64,000 nucleotides of DNA from JAWKWH01 sp965204295 (GTDB lineage Bacteria; Pseudomonadota; Alphaproteobacteria; Rhizobiales; Rhizobiaceae). Every line of letters starts with the position of its first letter. Positions within the stretch are counted from its first letter, which is position 1. The DNA is taken from the NCBI GenBank assembly GCA_965204295.1, contig OZ241973.1:1550001-1614000 (forward strand), given 5' to 3'. The position numbers and the translations under genes were made by a program. Positions 17,469-26,481 of this stretch are shown here, piece after piece. The notes under the pieces were generated by a model. The model did no database searches and was not told the DNA's origin. It saw only the letters and a program-made list of their open reading frames with translations.

Positions 17469-18785
17469 ATGAAAATGACGAACTTGAAATCAATGACAGT
17501 CGCGACGGCCCTGATGCTGGCCTGCGCAATGCCGGCCCTGGCTCAGGAGGCCGTGCCGGACAAGGGCGACACGGCGTTCATGATGCTCGCCACCATACTT
17601 GTGCTGCTGATGATCATCCCCGGACTGGCGCTGTTCTATGGCGGATTGATGCGTGCGAAAAACATGCTGTCTGTGCTGATGCAATGCACGATGATAGCAT
17701 CCGTCGTCATGATCGTTTGGGTGGTGTATGGCTATTCGTTCGCGTTTGGCGGTTCCACAAGCGCCTTCTTCGGGGGTTTTGGCAAACTGTTCCTTGCCGG
17801 CGTCACTACGGACTCCACGGCCGCGACCTTTACGGACGGCGTGGTCATTCCCGAATTCGTGTTCATCTGTTTTCAGATGACCTTCGCGGCAATTACGCCG
17901 GCGCTTATCGTTGGCGCATTTGCCGAACGGATAAAATTCTCCGCCGTCATGCTGTTCTCGATCCTTTGGGTGACGGTGGTCTATTTCCCCGTGGCGCATA
18001 TGGTCTGGGATGGCGCGGGCCTGATCTTCAATATGGGCGCGCTCGACTTCGCGGGTGGCACCGTGGTGCATATCAATGCCGGTGTCGCCGGCCTGGTCGG
18101 CTGCATATTGGTCGGAAAACGGGAAGGCTATGGCCGGGACATGCTGGCGCCGCACTCCATGACACTGACGCTGGTCGGCGCGGCCATGCTCTGGGTTGGA
18201 TGGTTCGGTTTCAACGCGGGCTCAAACCTGGAGGCCAATGGCGGCGCGGGCCTTGCGATGATCAACACGTTCATGGCTACGGCCGGCGCGATTGTCGGCT
18301 GGTCGGCAATCGAGGCGATCGCACGCGGCAAGGCGTCGATGCTCGGCGCGGCCTCGGGTATGATCGCCGGGCTGGTGGCCGTTACGCCGGCGGCGGGTTC
18401 GGTTGGGCCGGTCGGCGCCATCGTGCTTGGCCTCATTGCGTCGGCGGTCTGCTATTACTTTGTTTCAGTCATCAAGATCCGCTTCGGGTATGACGACAGC
18501 GCGGACGTGTTCGGCATTCACGGGATAGGCGGTATCGTCGGTGCGGTTGGCACGGGGATTTTCACCAGCGGATCGCTGGGCGGCATCGGAGACACCGATT
18601 TTTCAATCGCCGGCCAGACCTGGATCCAGATTCAGGCTGTTCTGATCACAATTGTCTGGTGCGGTGCGGGATCGGCAATCCTGTTCAAGATCACCGACCT
18701 GGCGCTTGGCCTGCGCCCCTCGAAGGAAGACGAACAAATGGGCCTGGATATCTCTTCGCATGGCGAGGCGGCGTATCACAACTAA
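17469..18785 (+). CDS. amtB: Ammonium transporter
   Basis: 438 residues. An N-terminal signal-like peptide (VATALMLACAMPALAQE) is followed by eleven membrane helices typical of the Amt/Rh family. Conserved segments include PGLALFYGGLMRAKNML, FQMTFAAITPALIVGAFAER, HMVWDGAGLIFNMGALDFAG, the twin-His region VVHINAGVAG, and GIHGIGGIVGAVGTGIF. It conducts ammonium/ammonia through the inner membrane under nitrogen limitation and is gated by GlnK. Intact and in an operon with glnK. Confidence 0.96.
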   Translation: MKMTNLKSMTVATALMLACAMPALAQEAVPDKGDTAFMMLATILVLLMIIPGLALFYGGLMRAKNMLSVLMQCTMIASVVMIVWVVYGYSFAFGGSTSAFFGGFGKLFLAGVTTDSTAATFTDGVVIPEFVFICFQMTFAAITPALIVGAFAERIKFSAVMLFSILWVTVVYFPVAHMVWDGAGLIFNMGALDFAGGTVVHINAGVAGLVGCILVGKREGYGRDMLAPHSMTLTLVGAAMLWVGWFGFNAGSNLEANGGAGLAMINTFMATAGAIVGWSAIEAIARGKASMLGAASGMIAGLVAVTPAAGSVGPVGAIVLGLIASAVCYYFVSVIKIRFGYDDSADVFGIHGIGGIVGAVGTGIFTSGSLGGIGDTDFSIAGQTWIQIQAVLITIVWCGAGSAILFKITDLALGLRPSKEDEQMGLDISSHGEAAYHN

Positions 18786-18842
18786 CGCCACGGTAATTCG
18801 GGCGGGCGCGGATTGCCCGCCGGATGCTCGATTTACATGATG

Positions 18843-18881
18843 GCCGCCATCTGCCTGCCAGTTGGGCAGGCAGATGGCGGC
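18843..18881. other. Perfect 17-bp hairpin between amtB and the amt2 pseudogene
   Basis: Arms GCCGCCATCTGCCTGCC (18843-18859) and its exact complement (18865-18881) are separated by a 5-base loop. No T-run follows, so it is not a textbook intrinsic terminator. It may end or protect the amtB transcript, or be a mobile palindromic repeat. It lies 57 bases past the amtB stop and 70 bases before the next sigma-54 promoter. Confidence 0.8.
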
Positions 18882-18950
18882 ATAGCCTATATTTTGCGCA
18901 ACTCTTGTTTTCGCAAGACTTTGCTCTGCAAAAATCCCTCCAAACCAAAC

Positions 18951-18965
18951 TGGCATGGCGCTTGT
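18951..18965 (+). promoter_or_regulatory. Sigma-54 promoter upstream of the amt2 pseudogene
   Basis: TGGCATGGCGCTTGT fits the -24/-12 pattern (TGGCAY-N5-TTGY) and is nearly the same as the glnK promoter at 17033, including the identical GGCGC spacer. It lies 65 bases before the amt2 start. The downstream gene is broken, so the promoter now probably drives a defunct transcript. Confidence 0.75.
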
Positions 18966-19030
18966 GTTCCTCCCTGCGGAGAGGCGGCCGGTCCGCCTTG
19001 TTTGTGAATGAACGATGAGGAGACTTGGCC

Positions 19031-19965
19031 ATGAAAGCCAGTTCGGCGGGCGGAGATGTGTTCTTCGTCCTGATGGGCGCCATTCTGGTTTTTGCCATGC
19101 ATGTTGGTTTTGCGTTTCTGGAGGTCGGCACCGTCCGGCACAAAAATCAGATCAATGCGCTGGTAAAGATCCTGGTCGACTTCGCGATATCGACAATCAG
19201 CTATTTTTTCATCGGATTTGCAGTGGCATACGGGGTGACCTTTTTCGTGAACGCCGCGATTCTGTCGGGCGTCGAGGGTGGTGAAACATTTCTTCCGCAG
19301 GGTTTCACCCTGGTCAAATTCTTCTTCCTGACCGCATTCGCGGCGGCATTGCCGAACGCATGCGTTTTCTGCCGCAATGCCTTGCGACAGCGGTGATCTA
19401 CCCGCTATATGAGGGCATTGTCTGGAACGGCAATTTCGGATTGCAGGGTTGGCTCGAAACCTCGTTTGGCGCGCCGTTTCACGACTTTGCCGGATTGATC
19501 GTCGTGCATGCAATCAGAGGCTGGATTGTGCTTGCCGCCGTCATCCAACTGGGTGCCCGGTCTTGTCGCCGTTTGCGCGCGGGACCGGACATCTTTCATC
19601 CCATCGGCGCGCTTATCGTCGGCGCCATTTTCGTGAAAGGCTATTCGTGGTGCCAGGAAAGGCTCAAGATCGATGACGTCTTGGATGTCTGGCCGCTGCA
19701 CGGGCTTTGCGGTCTGTGGGGCGGGATTGCCGCGGGAATATTCGGCCTTGAAGTTCTCGGAGGATTGGGTGGCGTGTCAATTGCCGCGCAGATCGCTGGC
19801 AGTCTTCTTGGAGTCGCCTATGCCGCGGCAGCGGGTTTTCTCGTCCATGGAATCCTGAAAGCCCTGATCGGCCTTCGTCTTTCGGAAGAGGATGCAATGA
19901 GGGGCGCCGATCTTTCAATTCACCATATAAGCGCCAATCCGGAGGCGGAAATTCAGGGCGTCTGA
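19031..19965 (+). pseudogene. Second ammonium transporter gene, inactivated by deletions
   Basis: The N-terminal part from ATG 19031 (KASSAGGDVFFVLMGAILV, GFAFLEVGTVRHKNQINALV) is typical of the rhizobial second Amt, but the frame ends at 19396 after a deletion near 19340 that fused FAAA- to GGIAERMRF in another frame. The rest (19360-19965) continues with PLYEGIVWNGNFG, FHDFAGLIVVHAIRGWIVL, then jumps from LGAR to AGPDIFHPIGALIVG. Some hundred codons of the family core, several membrane helices, are missing at about 19562. The end is normal (WPLHGLCGLWGGIAAGIFG, GLRLSEEDAMRGADLSIH). Neither fragment could form a channel. Confidence 0.88.
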
Positions 19966-20066
19966 ACCGGACCGCCGGAAAACCCGTATTTAATGCGGCC
20001 TTAACCATCGCATCGCTAATCTGGGCGGGAGCGGCTTCCGTCCCCGTAATTGGCGAAAGCCGGACC

Positions 20067-22598
20067 ATGCATGGGGTGAATCGTATGCGTTCAGGATTGT
20101 CGGCGACCTTCGGACTGGAACGGTCGCCAGGAAATCTGCGGGGCTTTCTGAAGCGACAATTGTTGCGTTTGCTTGGCCTGTCCGTGCTGATTGGAACGAT
20201 TTTCGCGACAGCCGGCCTTGCGACATGGAATATCGCCGATCCGAGTTTCAGCCACGCGACAGGAAATATTGTCACCAACGCCGTCGGTTATCCGGGCGCC
20301 GTATTTGCCGATATCGCCATGCAGTTTTTCGGACTTGGCGCGGTAACCGCGCTTCTGCCGGCGGTTTTCTGGGGCGCGTACCTCGCCACCGCGCGCGGCA
20401 TCGACCGAAAACTGAAACGCGCTTGCGGCTGGTTCGGGTCGGCGGTTCTGTTTTCGGCGATCGTCGGGTGTTTTGCACCGCCGCCGACATGGCCGCTTCC
20501 ATCAGGTCTCGGCGGTGTCTTTGGCGATATGATCCTCAACATCCCGGCGCTCGCCACCGGGTTCTACCCCTCCGGCTGGCCTGCCGTGCTGCTCGCCATG
20601 CTTCTGTTCGCGCCATCGACATGGCTGTTTTGTTTCGGCGCCGGAATTATAGACAGGCAAGCAAACATGGAGCAGGCCGCGGAACGCGAAGCGATCGAAA
20701 TACATGACGACCCGTTGCTGGACGGTGATTTTGAAGACGACCGGGGCAATCTCATCCTCGGCGCACTGGCGCACTGGTGGTACTCGCTCAGGGCATTTGC
20801 GTCGCGTTGGGCCGGGTGGGGCCGTCAGAGGCCGTTGAGAAAGGCGCACGCGGACGGCGATCATCTCGCCGACGATATCGAAACCCTCGTCGTCGGTCGC
20901 TCGGCAGATCGTATTGAACCGGAATTCGATCCCGGACACACGGACCCCGGATCCGAAATGCCTGTCTTCGACGACGGGTTGGATGAGTTTTCCTCGGGTG
21001 CGAAATCCGTCGCCCGCATCGGCAAGCCCGCTCCCCGGCCAAGACCCGGCACCCGGGTGACCCGCGAAGCCCAGGCTTCTCTCATCGGCAACGATGAATT
21101 CGAAATGCCCTCGCTACACTTTCTCAGCGAGGTGAAGGCGACCACGAAAGGCCCGGCGATGTCCAAGGATGCCTTGGAGCAGAACGCCCGTCTGCTGGAA
21201 GGCGTGTTGGAAGATTTCGGGGTAAAGGGCGAAATCATCCGCGTCCGGCCCGGACCGGTGGTGACGCTGTACGAACTGGAGCCGGCGCCGGGCATCAAGT
21301 CGTCACGGGTGATAGGGCTGGCCGACGATATCGCGCGATCTATGAGCGCGATCGCGACACGTGTGGCCGTTGTGCCGGGGCGCAACGCCATCGGCATCGA
21401 ATTGCCGAATGCAGGCCGTGAGACCGTCTATCTTCGCGAACTGCTGGCAAGCCGCGACTATGAGAACACGAAAGCCAAGCTTGGCCTGGCGCTCGGCAAA
21501 ACCATCAATGGCGAGGCGGTGATCGCCGACCTGGCGAAAATGCCCCATGTGCTTGTCGCCGGCACAACGGGTTCCGGCAAGTCGGTGGCGATCAATACGA
21601 TGATCCTGTCCTTGCTCTATCGCATGACGCCGGAACAATGCCGGCTGATCATGATCGATCCGAAGATGCTGGAACTGTCGGTCTATGACGGCATTCCGCA
21701 TCTGCTGACGCCCGTGGTCACCGATCCCAAGAAAGCCGTTGTCGCGCTCAAATGGACCGTGCGCGAAATGGAAGAGCGCTACCGCAAGATGTCGAAACTC
21801 GGCGTGCGCAACATCGATGGCTTCAATCAGCGGGTGAAGCAGGCGGAAAAGAAGGGTGAACGCATCAGCCGAACGGTACAGACGGGTTTTGACCGCGAAA
21901 CCGGCGAGGCGATCTACGAGACGGAGGAACTGGATCTTCAATCCATGCCTTACATCGTCGTAATCATCGACGAAATGGCCGACCTGATGATGGTTGCCGG
22001 CAAGGATATCGAGGGGGCCGTTCAGCGGCTGGCGCAGATGGCGCGCGCGGCCGGCATCCATGTCATCATGGCGACGCAACGGCCTTCGGTCGATGTCATT
22101 ACCGGTACGATCAAGGCCAACTTCCCAACCCGGATTTCCTTCCAGGTCACGTCCAAGATCGACAGCCGCACGATTCTCGGCGAACAAGGCGCCGAACAGT
22201 TGCTTGGCATGGGCGACATGCTCTATATGGCCGGCGGCGGACGCATACAGCGCGTGCATGGACCGTTCGTGTCCGACGACGAGGTGGAAAGGGTGGTTAA
22301 GCACCTTAAATTGCAGGGTATTCCGCAATATCTGGACGCCATTACCGAGGATGACGGCGAAGACGACAGCGGCGGAACGTCCAATCTCGGCGAATCCGAT
22401 GATCCCTACGATCAGGCGGTCGCCGTCGTGCTACGCGACGGAAAAGTATCAACCAGCTATATCCAGCGCCGGCTGGGAATTGGCTATAATCGCGCCGCTT
22501 CCATCATCGAGCGCATGGAGGAAGAAGGCGTTATCGGTCCCGCCAATCACGCCGGAAAGCGCGAAATTCTGGCTCCGACGGAAGAAGACAAGCTTTGA
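20067..22598 (+). CDS. ftsK: DNA translocase FtsK
   Basis: 843 residues. Four N-terminal membrane helices (about 35-55, 78-108, 122-135, 170-193) anchor it at the septum; an acidic, Arg/Pro linker follows (about 200-370), then the RecA-type motor with Walker A GTTGSGKSVAIN near 500, Walker B YIVVIIDEMADLMM near 630 and ATQRPSVDVITGTIKANFPT, and the C-terminal winged-helix gamma domain (SYIQRRLGIGYNRAASIIERME) that reads KOPS. It pumps DNA at the division septum and activates chromosome-dimer resolution. The linker is short, as is usual for alphaproteobacteria. ATG 20067 or 20085 are both possible. Confidence 0.96.
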   Translation: MHGVNRMRSGLSATFGLERSPGNLRGFLKRQLLRLLGLSVLIGTIFATAGLATWNIADPSFSHATGNIVTNAVGYPGAVFADIAMQFFGLGAVTALLPAVFWGAYLATARGIDRKLKRACGWFGSAVLFSAIVGCFAPPPTWPLPSGLGGVFGDMILNIPALATGFYPSGWPAVLLAMLLFAPSTWLFCFGAGIIDRQANMEQAAEREAIEIHDDPLLDGDFEDDRGNLILGALAHWWYSLRAFASRWAGWGRQRPLRKAHADGDHLADDIETLVVGRSADRIEPEFDPGHTDPGSEMPVFDDGLDEFSSGAKSVARIGKPAPRPRPGTRVTREAQASLIGNDEFEMPSLHFLSEVKATTKGPAMSKDALEQNARLLEGVLEDFGVKGEIIRVRPGPVVTLYELEPAPGIKSSRVIGLADDIARSMSAIATRVAVVPGRNAIGIELPNAGRETVYLRELLASRDYENTKAKLGLALGKTINGEAVIADLAKMPHVLVAGTTGSGKSVAINTMILSLLYRMTPEQCRLIMIDPKMLELSVYDGIPHLLTPVVTDPKKAVVALKWTVREMEERYRKMSKLGVRNIDGFNQRVKQAEKKGERISRTVQTGFDRETGEAIYETEELDLQSMPYIVVIIDEMADLMMVAGKDIEGAVQRLAQMARAAGIHVIMATQRPSVDVITGTIKANFPTRISFQVTSKIDSRTILGEQGAEQLLGMGDMLYMAGGGRIQRVHGPFVSDDEVERVVKHLKLQGIPQYLDAITEDDGEDDSGGTSNLGESDDPYDQAVAVVLRDGKVSTSYIQRRLGIGYNRAASIIERMEEEGVIGPANHAGKREILAPTEEDKL

Positions 22599-22705
22599 GC
22601 ATCTTCGTGCGGCGGCAGGGCATGCCACGGTTGAGCCCCATTCGCATCCTATGTGGAAAATCGGACCGTGAGGGTGTGGGTCGCCCGCCGCGACGGAGCA
22701 TCCGG

Positions 22706-23368
22706 ATGGAAAAACTCGTTAACCCGGCGGGAATTGTCCGCCGCGGGTTCATTCTTGGAACATTCGGCGTCGTTTTTGCCGCCGGCCCGGCTTTTGTCGC
22801 CGCGCCGGCAACGGTCGCGAAGGCCGGAACCGCGCAAGAAATCGTGGATCATTTTTTTGCCGTCAAAACCATGACGGGCGAATTTGTCCAGTTCGGTCCG
22901 CGGGGCGAACAAACGGGCGGCAGGTTTTTCATCGAACGGCCGGGGCGGGTTCGATTCAATTATGAAAAACCGTCCGCGTTTCGGGTCGTTTCCGATGGAA
23001 AGTCGGTGGTCATTTCCAACTGGAAACTGAAGACGGCGGACCTCTATCCCCTGTCCAAAACCCCACTGAAACTGCTCCTGGACGACAAGATCGATATATC
23101 CGGCGACCGGGTTCAGACGGTCAGGGAGGAAGACGACCTGACCACGATCACCCTGGCGGACAAGTCGGTGTTCGGCAACTCCACGATCGCGATGATGTTT
23201 GACCCCGACTCGTTCGAATTGCGGCAATGGACCATCCGCGACGCCCAGGGCAAGGACACGACGGTAATGATCTTCAACGTGCGGCAGGGCGTCGATTTCG
23301 ATCCCACGATATTCGAGATCGACTACCGCAAGGTCGCGGAAACCAACAACGTACACGGGAATCGCTGA
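22706..23368 (+). CDS. lolA: Outer-membrane lipoprotein carrier protein
   Basis: 220 residues from ATG 22706 (MEKLVNPAGIVRRGFIL), with a signal peptide ending near the AKAGTAQE region. The mature chain has the LolA beta-barrel pattern: VKTMTGEFVQFGPRGEQTGG, GRFFIERPGRVRFNYEKP, FRVVSDGKSVVISNWKLKTA, PLKLLLDDKID. It ferries lipoproteins across the periplasm from the LolCDE complex to the outer membrane. Position just after ftsK is conserved in alphaproteobacteria. The stop precedes xthA by about 115 bases. Confidence 0.92.
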   Translation: MEKLVNPAGIVRRGFILGTFGVVFAAGPAFVAAPATVAKAGTAQEIVDHFFAVKTMTGEFVQFGPRGEQTGGRFFIERPGRVRFNYEKPSAFRVVSDGKSVVISNWKLKTADLYPLSKTPLKLLLDDKIDISGDRVQTVREEDDLTTITLADKSVFGNSTIAMMFDPDSFELRQWTIRDAQGKDTTVMIFNVRQGVDFDPTIFEIDYRKVAETNNVHGNR

Positions 23369-23484
23369 CCTGCGGCAAATTGCCGTGGACCGATTTTTTC
23401 CCGCGGTCCGCGATTTGCGCGCGCTTGCGATGATCTGTCGGCTTTGCCAGATATCGCCACCCAATTCCCGCCGGAAGATCTTTC

Positions 23485-24291
23485 ATGCCATTCTCGATCG
23501 CCACATGGAACATCAACTCGGTTCGCCTGCGCATGCCGCTGGTCGAGCGGTTGTTGAGCGAGCGCAGGCCCGACATTCTCTGCCTGCAGGAAACCAAATG
23601 TCCCGATGAGCTGTTTCCGTTCGAGCCGTTGAAAACCCTCGGCTACGAGCACATCGAGATCCACGGCCAGAAGGGTTATCATGGCGTCGCAACGATCTCG
23701 CGACGCCCGATCAGGGCCGTCGAACGGCGTGAATTCTGCACCATGGGAGATACCCGCCATCTCTCGGTCGAGTTCGAGACGGGCGGCAAAACAATCCTGC
23801 TGCACAATTTTTATGTTCCGGCGGGCGGGGATGAGCCGGATGCGGGAAAAAATCCCAAGTTTCGCCACAAGCTCGATTTCCTGGATGAGATGCGGGCGGT
23901 CAGGGCCGATCAGACGGCGGGAACGGCTTCGGTCCTTGTCGGCGATTTGAACATTGCGCCGCTCAAGGAGGATGTCTGGTCGCACAAACAGCTTCTCAAG
24001 GTGGTCAGCCACACGCCGGAAGAAACGGAGACGCTTGAGGATTTGCGAATATCCGGCGGCTGGACCGATCTCATGCGCCAGCACATTCCGCCGCCGGAGA
24101 AGATTTTCACCTGGTGGAGCTACCGTGCGCGGGACTGGGCCGCCTCCGACCGGGGACGCAGGCTGGATCACGTCTGGTCGTCGCCGAACATCGCTGCAAA
24201 TCTGACGGCCATCGACGTGTTGCGCGATGCGCGGGGATGGGACCGGCCCTCGGACCATGTACCGGTGATTGCCGCGTTCGGGTTGGAGTAG
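23485..24291 (+). CDS. xthA: Exodeoxyribonuclease III
   Basis: 268 residues of the EEP nuclease family. N-terminal FSIATWNINSVRLRMP, then ILCLQETKCPDELFP (metal-binding Glu), VGDLNIAP near the middle, and the C-terminal RGRRLDHVWSSPNI and WDRPSDHVPVIA with the catalytic Asp-His. Exo III is the main AP endonuclease and 3' repair exonuclease in base-excision repair. Complete, with good RBS-like purines (CCGGAAGATC) before the ATG. Confidence 0.95.
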   Translation: MPFSIATWNINSVRLRMPLVERLLSERRPDILCLQETKCPDELFPFEPLKTLGYEHIEIHGQKGYHGVATISRRPIRAVERREFCTMGDTRHLSVEFETGGKTILLHNFYVPAGGDEPDAGKNPKFRHKLDFLDEMRAVRADQTAGTASVLVGDLNIAPLKEDVWSHKQLLKVVSHTPEETETLEDLRISGGWTDLMRQHIPPPEKIFTWWSYRARDWAASDRGRRLDHVWSSPNIAANLTAIDVLRDARGWDRPSDHVPVIAAFGLE

Positions 24292-24510
24292 GGCGGGTCA
24301 CGCAGGACTTGTCGCAGGCTCCGGCGCCGGGCCGGCGACCACCAAATGTCTCCCCGGCGCACATTTCGCATCAGGTCCGGGCGCGGCGCTGCGCGACCGG
24401 GCAACGCCGACACGCCTTCAGGAAGCCGCAGCATATGGGTTTCCATCCATTCGTCCAGCAACAAGCGCGGCGACGGCTTCAGCGTGCGCCCTCTGACAGC
24501 GGTCAGTGTG

Positions 24511-24870
24511 TCAGTCGTTGCGGGGACACAACCTGTTAAAAACAATTAGTCCGGGAACAATATCTGATTTTTTAAAATTTAAAAAATTCAAAGATTCCTG
24601 AATTTCAACGATTAGTTTCCGCTCCACAGCGTATCGCGTCTCGCCAGTCATGCCTTCAATTTTTTCAATCAATTCATTTAATGTAATGTCGAAAGATTTC
24701 AATAAAATATCCCTCTTGAATTCGGTCATTTTAATCTGCTGTTCCGTATAAGAAACCAGCATTCGTTTCATCGCGGCGCAATCGTCGGCGCTGAGTTCCC
24801 GCGCATAGCCCTTGCCCAACGAAATCAGAAACAGAATGCCGAGTGCAAGGACTGCTGCTTTCAAATTCAT
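24511..24870 (-). CDS. Small secreted protein of unknown function
   Basis: 119 residues from the ATG complementary to 24868-24870, preceded by a GAGAGG ribosome site. Signal peptide MNLKAAVLALGILFLISLGKGYA is followed by a helical, Lys/Glu-rich body with two Cys (DDCAAMKR, NRLCPRND). AT-rich relative to xthA next door. No family recognised. Its start overlaps the stop of the short frame 24870-24992 as TGATG, which suggests translation coupling. Confidence 0.6.
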   Translation of the reverse strand: MNLKAAVLALGILFLISLGKGYARELSADDCAAMKRMLVSYTEQQIKMTEFKRDILLKSFDITLNELIEKIEGMTGETRYAVERKLIVEIQESLNFLNFKKSDIVPGLIVFNRLCPRND

Positions 24871-24992
24871 CAATCCTCTCCATTTTTGTTCATCTCATTT
24901 AACACGTTGCAGACTTCACGGTCCACCATCTGTACATCATCGGCAGTCAAATGTCCAAGCCACTGCTGAACTCGGACCGGTATCGCCAGCAT
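24870..24992 (-). CDS. Short frame coupled to the secreted protein; possible remnant of a larger gene
   Basis: 40 codons from the ATG complementary to 24990-24992: MLAIPVRVQQWLGHLTADDV continuing to NKNGED. An in-frame TAG lies nine codons upstream of this ATG. The text vaguely recalls the C-terminal tail of MazF/PemK-like toxins (GxLTADDVQMVDR), but this is weak. It could be a leader, a truncated gene end, or chance. Upstream to 25164 nothing else is supported. Confidence 0.25.
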   Translation of the reverse strand: MLAIPVRVQQWLGHLTADDVQMVDREVCNVLNEMNKNGED

Positions 24993-25164
24993 GGCGGCGG
25001 CAGTCTGCAGGACGCCCGCCTAGGATGACGCCTTCACAGACCAGCGCATGTATCCGAGCCGGGAACAGGTTCAGCCATTCTGACAATCCGGTAGCGGTTG
25101 CAAAATCGCCTGGAGGGGTTTCAGGTCTGCCGCGGCGGCGGCTTCAGCACGGCCAGCGCGCACC

Positions 25165-26277
25165 TTAAACGCCACCCCAGATCGCCTCCGCCGTCCTGAT
25201 CACGAGTTCCAGTTTGCGGCGCTGGTCGTCATAGGAGATTGCGTTGCCTTCCTCGGTGGAGGCGAAGCCGCATTGCGGCGCGATGCCAAGCTGGTCGATA
25301 TCGGCGTATTTCGATGCCTGCTCGAATTTGGCCCGCAGGTCATCGAGACTTTCCAATTCGCCTGTTTTGGTGGTGATGAAGCCCGGAAGCACCCGTTGTT
25401 CGCCCTTGGCCAGCAACGAAAGCGGCTCCAGTCCGCCGGCGCGTTCGGTATCGTATTCCATGAAGAAAATGTCGACGCCGGTCTTGTTGAACACCGCGTC
25501 GGCCGCCGGGTCGTAAGCGCCTTCGGCGGCATGGGTCGATTTGAAGTTGCCGCGGCACATGTGCATGCCGATCACCATGTCGTCGGGCCGGTCCTTGATC
25601 GCCTCGTGCATCATCCAGGCATAGCGGTCAATCAGCCGGTCCGGATCGTGACCCTGCGCCATCTTGTCGGCGCGGTGCCTAGGATCGCAGAGATAGGCAA
25701 AGAAGATATCATCCACCTGCAGGTATCTGCATCCGGCCTCATAGAACCGGCCGACCGCCTTTTTGTATGTGGCGGCGATGTCGGCAAACAGGACATCGGC
25801 GTCCTTGTATTCGGCCGGAGCGATGTCCTCGGGCGCCGTGCGGAAATGGCAACAACCGGGTCCGGGGATCGAAATTTTCGGCGTGACCTTCGTGTGGCTT
25901 GCGACGAATTTATAGTGCTCAAGCATTGGATGATCGTCCGGAAAGTCCAGCCTGCCTGAAATCGTTGGAAATACCGGGCGAAGCTTCACGCCGGCAAACT
26001 GCACACCCTCATCCCGTTCGACCAGATCGAACCCGGTCAGCATGCCCATGAAATCATAATGCCAGAACGACCGCCGCGCCTCGCCGTCGGTGACCGCCTT
26101 GAAACCGACATCTTCCTGCATCCTTATCAGGTCGGGAATGGCCGAGTCTTCAATGACGCGCAACTCGTCGTCAGTCAGCGTGTGGTCCTCAAAGTGTCTA
26201 CTGCGCGCCTCCACAACATTTTGCGGACGAAGAAGGCTGCCGATATGGTCGGCGCGAAAGGGCGGTTTATCCGGCAT
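25165..26277 (-). CDS. MetE C-terminal-like cobalamin-independent methyltransferase
   Basis: 370 residues from ATG 26275-26277, chosen because GTCAGGAGAAACCG precedes it; a TTG/ATG at 26298 is less likely. It corresponds to the catalytic barrel of cobalamin-independent methionine synthase without the N-terminal half. Seen: FRADHIGSLLRPQ, the zinc-site region GMHMCRGNFKST, ISIPGPGCCHFRTAP, and IAPQCGFASTEEGN near the end with the third Cys ligand. Such short MetE-like proteins often transfer methyl groups from other donors. It is divergent from the TRAP transporter genes. Confidence 0.87.
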   Translation of the reverse strand: MPDKPPFRADHIGSLLRPQNVVEARSRHFEDHTLTDDELRVIEDSAIPDLIRMQEDVGFKAVTDGEARRSFWHYDFMGMLTGFDLVERDEGVQFAGVKLRPVFPTISGRLDFPDDHPMLEHYKFVASHTKVTPKISIPGPGCCHFRTAPEDIAPAEYKDADVLFADIAATYKKAVGRFYEAGCRYLQVDDIFFAYLCDPRHRADKMAQGHDPDRLIDRYAWMMHEAIKDRPDDMVIGMHMCRGNFKSTHAAEGAYDPAADAVFNKTGVDIFFMEYDTERAGGLEPLSLLAKGEQRVLPGFITTKTGELESLDDLRAKFEQASKYADIDQLGIAPQCGFASTEEGNAISYDDQRRKLELVIRTAEAIWGGV

Positions 26278-26481
26278 CGGTTTCTCCTGACGTGCCATAA
26301 TCGTCGGTTCGAATTGTACACACGTTAAATGGTTCCGTCGACGCTACTCCGCGTTATGCAAATCATTTTTCTGCTTGCGCATCTTGCATGATGGTCCGCA
26401 TACTCTTTCCACGCAAACCGCCGGCGCGATTTGGCGCGAAACAAGCCGGTGACAACTAAAAATAAACAAGGAGAATTCGGT

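Noticed and set aside
17369..18493. 374-codon plus-strand frame overlapping amtB
   Set aside because: Out-of-frame shadow of amtB; no hydrophobic pattern or motif of its own.
21303..22328. 341-codon minus-strand frame
   Set aside because: Antisense to the FtsK motor domain, which is clearly coding on the plus strand.
26299..26481. Possible riboswitch ahead of the MetE-like gene
   Set aside because: I compared it by eye with SAM-II-type layouts and saw no matching stem pattern.
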